From assembly GCA_017623115.1 (NCBI GenBank), contig JAGAPT010000026.1:59628-123627 (forward strand): a DNA stretch of 64,000 nucleotides, read 5' to 3'. A program made the translations under genes and the position numbers. Below the pieces are notes generated by a model, which ran no database searches, was not told where the DNA came from, and saw only the letters and a program-made list of their open reading frames with translations. This document shows, piece by piece, positions 60,408 to 64,000 of this stretch. The number at the start of each line of letters is the position of its first letter. Positions within the stretch are counted from its first letter, which is position 1. Source of the DNA: Alistipes sp. (GTDB taxonomy: Bacteria > Bacteroidota > Bacteroidia > Bacteroidales > Rikenellaceae).

Positions 60408-61265
60408 ATGACGGCACGCACGCTGATACAACGGCTCGAACGAGCCCTCCTAACCCTCTACGACCCCCGCGAAGCACACCAGATAGCCCTGCTCGTAGCG
60501 GCTCATCAACTTGGTGCAGGCACGCATACCGCCACCCTGCTGGCTGACCCCGAGCGAGAGATTCCGCTCTCCGAGGCACAGGTCGAGGTGTTGACCCAGC
60601 GACTCTCCTCGGGCGAACCGATGCAGTATGTGCTGGGCGAGACCGACTTTTTTGGCCGCCTCTTCAAGGTCGATGCACGGGTGTTGATACCTCGCCCCGA
60701 AACCGAGGAGCTCATCGACCTCATTCGCCGCAACGAGCCTCACGCCCGACACCTGCTGGATATTGGTACGGGCAGCGGATGCATTGCCATCTCGCTCGCC
60801 CTCGAATTGCCCGAGGCTGAGGTAACGGCCATAGACCTCTCGCCCGAGGCCTTGGAGGTCGCCCGAGAGAATGCCACTGCACTCGGAGCCCATATCACCT
60901 TTATCGAAGCCGATGCGCTGCACGGCCTGGAGGAGCGATTTGCCCCCGCCACGTTCGATGTGCTGGTGTCGAATCCCCCCTACATCCCCGACGCAGACCG
61001 CCAGGCGATGCACTGCAATGTTGTGGAGCACGAGCCGCACCTGGCCCTGTTTGTGCCCAATGACGACCCGCTGCGCTTTTACCGTGCCATTGCACGTGCC
61101 GGCCAACACCTGCTCACCGAGGGAGGGGCACTCTACTTCGAAATCTACCACTTGGCAGCCGATGCACTCTGCCAACTGATGGAGGAGTTGGGCTTCACCG
61201 CTATCACGATTCACCGCGACCTGTGCGACAAACCCCGCATGCTATGTTGCCGAAAAAGCCGATAA
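60408..61265 (+). CDS. prmC: Release factor N5-glutamine methyltransferase PrmC
   Basis: 285 residues. LLDIGTGSGCIAISLALELP binds AdoMet and VSNPPYIPD is the NPPY catalytic motif. The N-terminal helical domain contains PMQYVLGETDFFGRLFKVD, typical of PrmC. It methylates the GGQ glutamine of release factors. It starts one base after the aroC stop and overlaps recX by 22 bases. Confidence 0.96.
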   Translation: MTARTLIQRLERALLTLYDPREAHQIALLVAAHQLGAGTHTATLLADPEREIPLSEAQVEVLTQRLSSGEPMQYVLGETDFFGRLFKVDARVLIPRPETEELIDLIRRNEPHARHLLDIGTGSGCIAISLALELPEAEVTAIDLSPEALEVARENATALGAHITFIEADALHGLEERFAPATFDVLVSNPPYIPDADRQAMHCNVVEHEPHLALFVPNDDPLRFYRAIARAGQHLLTEGGALYFEIYHLAADALCQLMEELGFTAITIHRDLCDKPRMLCCRKSR

Positions 61266-61771
61266 CCGACCGCAAAACCCGCACGAAGAGCCCCGAGCAG
61301 GCCTTGGCCTCGCTCATGCGTCTCTGTGCCCGTGCCGAAAAATGCGAGGGGGATGCCCGACGGCTGATGCGGGGGTGGGGTGTGCCCACCCAGGAGGCCG
61401 AGGCTGTGTTGGCTCGACTGGTGCGCGAACGCTTCATCGACGACAGCCGCTATGCTGCGATGTTCGTGCGTGAGAAGATGCACCTGAGCGGCTGGGGCAT
61501 CTATAAAATCCGGGCAGCCCTGCAACGCAAGCAGGTGGACAAAGCACACATCGAGGCTGCCCTCGAACAAGTAAACCCCGAGCAGATGGGTACACGCCTC
61601 GCCGAGCAGCTGCGCCGCAAGCTCCGCACCGTGAAGGCCAAAACGCCCTATGACCTGCGCACGAAGCTGATGCGCTACGGGCTATCGCTCGGCTACGATT
61701 TTGAAACCGTGCGTGAGGCCGTTACGGCCTACGCACCCAACACGAACGACTCCGTATGCGACGACTTTTAA
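61244..61771 (+). CDS. recX: Regulatory protein RecX
   Basis: 175 residues from ATG 61244 (MLPKKPITDRKTRTKSPEQAL); a GTG at 61223 is in frame. Small, helical and basic, with ERFIDDSRYAAMFVREKMHLSGWGIYKIRAALQ (given in part), the RecX three-helix repeat. It limits RecA filament growth. It overlaps prmC (22 bases) and the M23 peptidase gene (16 bases). Confidence 0.92.
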   Translation: MLPKKPITDRKTRTKSPEQALASLMRLCARAEKCEGDARRLMRGWGVPTQEAEAVLARLVRERFIDDSRYAAMFVREKMHLSGWGIYKIRAALQRKQVDKAHIEAALEQVNPEQMGTRLAEQLRRKLRTVKAKTPYDLRTKLMRYGLSLGYDFETVREAVTAYAPNTNDSVCDDF

Positions 61772-63483
61772 CCCTGATACTGCTGTTTGCGCCCTGCCTT
61801 TCCATGGGCCAGCACCCCACCTATATTTATCCCATCGAAGGGGTTGCCGGACTCTACTCGGCTAACTTTGGCGAGATGCGCCCCGGCCACTTCCACGCCG
61901 GCATCGACATCAAAACCGACGGTGTCGAGGGGAAACGCCTGGTAGCGGCCGCCGATGGTTACATTTCACGCATCGTCGTGCAAGCCGGTGGATATGGCCG
62001 TGCGCTCTACCTGACGACAGCCGACGGCACGACCATCGTCTATGCCCACATGCAACGCTTTCGCGACGACATCGACGAGCATGTCCGCCGAGAACGCTAC
62101 CGACGCACCTCCAACAGCGTCGATTTATGGCCTTCCGCCACCCGCTATCCGGTGCAGCAGGGCGATTTCATCGGCTACTCGGGGAACAGCGGTTCCTCAT
62201 CGGGGCCACACCTCCACTACGAAATGCGCCGTGGCAGCGACCAAGCCCGCATCAACATCATCCACGAAGGCATCATCACCCCGCGTGACACCCTGCCACC
62301 CCGCTTCATGAAGTTGCACTATGTCGAGGTGGACACGCTCGCCAATGGGATTCCCATGCGCACGCCCCTGTCGAGTTATGCCCTGCAATCGGTGGGAGGT
62401 AACCGCTACCGCCTTGCGCAAAGTGAACCCCTCGAGGTGGGGCGCAAAGGGTACTTCATCGCCGAGGTAACCGACCGCCGCAACGGAGTACACAACACCT
62501 TCTCCATCTGGCGATTGAGTGGCCGCATCGACAACGAGCCCTTCTTCGAATTCCGCATCGACCACTTCCCGTATGAACTCTCGCGCACCTGCGATGTCGT
62601 CAGCTGCTACCCCCTGCAACTCACCTCCCGCAACGAAGCGATTCGCCTCGCACAGATGGAGGGGGCACCCCGCCTCTTCTACCCCACATTGATCGAGCGA
62701 GGGCTGATTCGCACCGCTCCCAGCGAGCAACGCAGGATTGAATTGGAGCTGGAAGACGATTGTGGCAACCGCAGTACGCTCGGCTTCGACATCGTAGGCC
62801 GCAACAGCAGTTTCTCGGCTACGCCACCCGCCGACACGCTCGCCACACCACTCTACCCCGACCGCTCGGCAACCCTCCGCATGGAGCGTGCTTTCACGGC
62901 ACATATCCCTGCCGGAGCCCTCTATGAGGCTTGCTACGTTCGCCCCATGGCCGGAGAGGTACCGGCTGTCGATTCGGGAGTTGTGGTGCTCTCGCCCGCC
63001 TTCCGCCTCTTCGCCGAGCCCCGCACTCCGCTCCACAAGAACATCCGCATCTCGATTCGTGCCGAAGTGCCCCAACCGCTGCAAGCCAAGGCAGCCCTCG
63101 CCCTGCGCAACTACCGAGGCAAAGCTGCTTGGGCCGGCGGCTCCTATGCCGATGGCGAGGTGAGCGGCAACCTGCGCAGCGTGGGCGACTGGTTTGTTGT
63201 GGCCGACACCCTGCCCCCGACGCTTCAACCCCTCTTCAAGGCTGAAAGCAACCTCTCGACCCGACGCGAACTGCGCTTCAAGGTGAGCGACAACTTCACG
63301 GGCATCGCTTCGTGGCGGTTGGAGATTGACGGTGAGTGGGTTCCCTGCGACCGCTACCCGAGCCGAGGTCAACTCATCTGGCACATCGACCAACCTGCCA
63401 CGGGAACCACACGACGTGCCACGCTCACCGTAACGGATGGCGTCGGCAACCGCACCAGCCGCACCTTCCGCTTTCGGTGGTAG
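61756..63483 (+). CDS. Secreted M23-family metallopeptidase
   Basis: 575 residues. A signal peptide (MRRLLTLILLFAPCLSMGQ) is followed by a peptidase M23 domain (about 25-170): zinc ligands are expected from HFHAGIDIKTDG and GPHLHYEMR, with YAHMQRF between them. The long C-terminal part (170-575) is beta-rich with several Ig-like or sandwich segments and no clear enzyme motif. Such LytM-type proteins cut peptidoglycan cross-links or work as regulators. All ligands of an active enzyme appear to be there. It is the last gene of the lptB operon. Confidence 0.92.
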   Translation: MRRLLTLILLFAPCLSMGQHPTYIYPIEGVAGLYSANFGEMRPGHFHAGIDIKTDGVEGKRLVAAADGYISRIVVQAGGYGRALYLTTADGTTIVYAHMQRFRDDIDEHVRRERYRRTSNSVDLWPSATRYPVQQGDFIGYSGNSGSSSGPHLHYEMRRGSDQARINIIHEGIITPRDTLPPRFMKLHYVEVDTLANGIPMRTPLSSYALQSVGGNRYRLAQSEPLEVGRKGYFIAEVTDRRNGVHNTFSIWRLSGRIDNEPFFEFRIDHFPYELSRTCDVVSCYPLQLTSRNEAIRLAQMEGAPRLFYPTLIERGLIRTAPSEQRRIELELEDDCGNRSTLGFDIVGRNSSFSATPPADTLATPLYPDRSATLRMERAFTAHIPAGALYEACYVRPMAGEVPAVDSGVVVLSPAFRLFAEPRTPLHKNIRISIRAEVPQPLQAKAALALRNYRGKAAWAGGSYADGEVSGNLRSVGDWFVVADTLPPTLQPLFKAESNLSTRRELRFKVSDNFTGIASWRLEIDGEWVPCDRYPSRGQLIWHIDQPATGTTRRATLTVTDGVGNRTSRTFRFRW

Positions 63484-63531
63484 CCATTCGGAGAGAAAAG
63501 TGCCCTCGAGAAAAGATTTTCGACCGAAGCC

Positions 63532-63561
63532 TTTGCAGATGGATTATTTTTCGTAATTTTG
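63532..63561 (+). promoter_or_regulatory. Promoter of tRNA-Arg
   Basis: TTTG (63532-63535), 18 bases, TAATTTTG (63554-63561), 16 bases before the tRNA. Confidence 0.6.
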
Positions 63562-63577
63562 TGGCGCAAAATGCAAT

Positions 63578-63651
63578 GGTCGCGTAGCTCAGTTGGATAG
63601 AGCAGCAGCCTTCTAAGCTGCCGGTCGAGCGTTCGAGCCGCTCCGCGATCA
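63578..63651 (+). tRNA. tRNA-Arg (anticodon TCT)
   Basis: 74 bases that fold as a normal cloverleaf: acceptor GGTCGCG with CGCGATC (one G-T pair), D arm TAGCTCAGTTGGATAGAGC, anticodon stem GCAGC/GCTGC with loop CTTCTAA, T stem GAGCG/CGCTC with loop TTCGAGC, discriminator A. The anticodon TCT reads AGA. The CCA end is not encoded. Confidence 0.96.
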
Positions 63652-63655
63652 CCTA

Positions 63656-63707
63656 ACAAAGCGGCATAGAAATTGTTCTATATTTCTATGCTGCTTTGTC
63701 TTTTTTT
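63656..63707 (+). terminator. Terminator of the tRNA gene
   Basis: A 17-bp stem (CAAAGCGGCATAGAAAT and its complement with one G-T pair) around eight bases, followed by T7. Confidence 0.9.
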
Positions 63708-63772
63708 ATGCGTATCTCCATTTTGTCAAAAAAAACGAAAACACAACAGCCTGATTTTCAGCGCATTCTTTC

Positions 63773-63781
63773 GGGGGGGGG
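63773..63781 (+). repeat. G9 tract upstream of the lipoprotein promoter
   Basis: Nine G, ending 21 bases before the -33 box of the promoter at 63803-63834. Confidence 0.85.
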
Positions 63782-63802
63782 CATTTTCACCTCTAAAAAA
63801 GT

Positions 63803-63834
63803 GTTGCATGATTGATTTTTTTCGCTTATTTTTG
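63803..63834 (+). promoter_or_regulatory. Promoter of the terminal lipoprotein gene
   Basis: GTTG (63803-63806), 20 bases, TATTTTTG (63827-63834). The leader is about 60 bases and AT-rich. Confidence 0.55.
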
Positions 63835-63902
63835 GACGTTGAAAAATACAACTTTTATTACAAATTTCATCCTATTTTAACTTTTTAACATTTTACGTAT
63901 CC

Positions 63903-64000
63903 ATGAAAAACTTACTGAAAGTTTTTGCAGTTGCTGTCGTCATTGTGCTGGCAGCCTGCTCGAAGGATTCGGTTGAGGCTCCTGCCGTTACGGCAGACGA
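63903..64000 (+). CDS. Lipoprotein (5' end only)
   Basis: Thirty-two codons before the window ends: MKNLLKVFAVAVVIVLAAC-SKDSVEAPAV. The lipobox LAAC and the acidic residue soon after Cys (SKD) are typical of Bacteroidetes lipoproteins, many of which are carried to the surface. The family cannot be told from this much. Confidence 0.85.
   Translation, partial: MKNLLKVFAVAVVIVLAACSKDSVEAPAVTAD

Overview
The window looks like a chromosomal segment of a Bacteroidales bacterium, most likely an Alistipes-like member of the Rikenellaceae. The evidence is a SusC-type TonB-linked receptor, many promoters of the Bacteroidetes type (TTTG, 19-20 bases, TANNTTTG), few strong Shine-Dalgarno sites, an Rnf operon in the order B-C-D-G-E-A, two RecQ paralogs and fairly GC-rich coding DNA. 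The genus is an inference. I see no rRNA, CRISPR array, insertion sequence or prophage. There is one tRNA gene.

Layout. 1-2361: 5' part of a SusC gene preceded by an SLC45-type sugar MFS transporter. 2589-4741: LytS/LytTR two-component pair. 9389-4812 (minus): PqqD-like protein, Cys/His-rich secreted protein, TonB receptor, HMA metal-binding protein and a KdgK-type sugar kinase, closely spaced and ended by a strong terminator. 9544-13333: RecQ, a DEDDy 3'-5' exonuclease and an RlmI-type methyltransferase. 19349-13408 (minus): two large lipoproteins built of GLUG repeats. 25261-19556 (minus): DUF349 protein, PyrG, YidC. 25423-28438: orphan OmpR-type regulator, then acetate kinase with a Ptb-type phosphotransacylase. 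28497-33188: flippase, AroQ, ThiL, heparinase-like protein. 33408-34223: Hpt and a DivIC/FtsB-like protein.

41710-34413 (minus): NadE, RseC and the six Rnf subunits, apparently one unit with a perfect palindrome in the nadE promoter. 48964-41974 (minus): TrkA, GH3, deoxynucleoside kinase, RsmF-type methyltransferase, MerR regulator, Nif3 and a C4 zinc-ribbon protein. 52640-50504 (minus): an unusual operon of a degenerate receiver, a membrane HEAT-repeat protein and a degenerate GT2-like membrane protein, followed by CysQ. 52817-54668: L21/L27 and, convergently, RsmA with a small membrane protein. 57265-55073 (minus): second RecQ. 57367-63483: LptB, AroA, AroC, PrmC, RecX and an M23 peptidase in one tight operon. 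The window ends with tRNA-Arg(TCT) and the start of a lipoprotein gene.

Most striking: the three-gene pseudo-receiver/HEAT/pseudo-GT operon; a NadE whose glutaminase-like domain lacks the usual nucleophilic Cys, next to an operator-like palindrome and the rnf genes; a GLUG lipoprotein carrying a helical, glycine-rich hydrophobic insert; C9/G9 tracts inside a SusC signal peptide and upstream of a lipoprotein promoter; and three kinds of intergenic repeat (a 120-bp MITE-like palindrome, related 123-bp tandem repeats and period-9 arrays).
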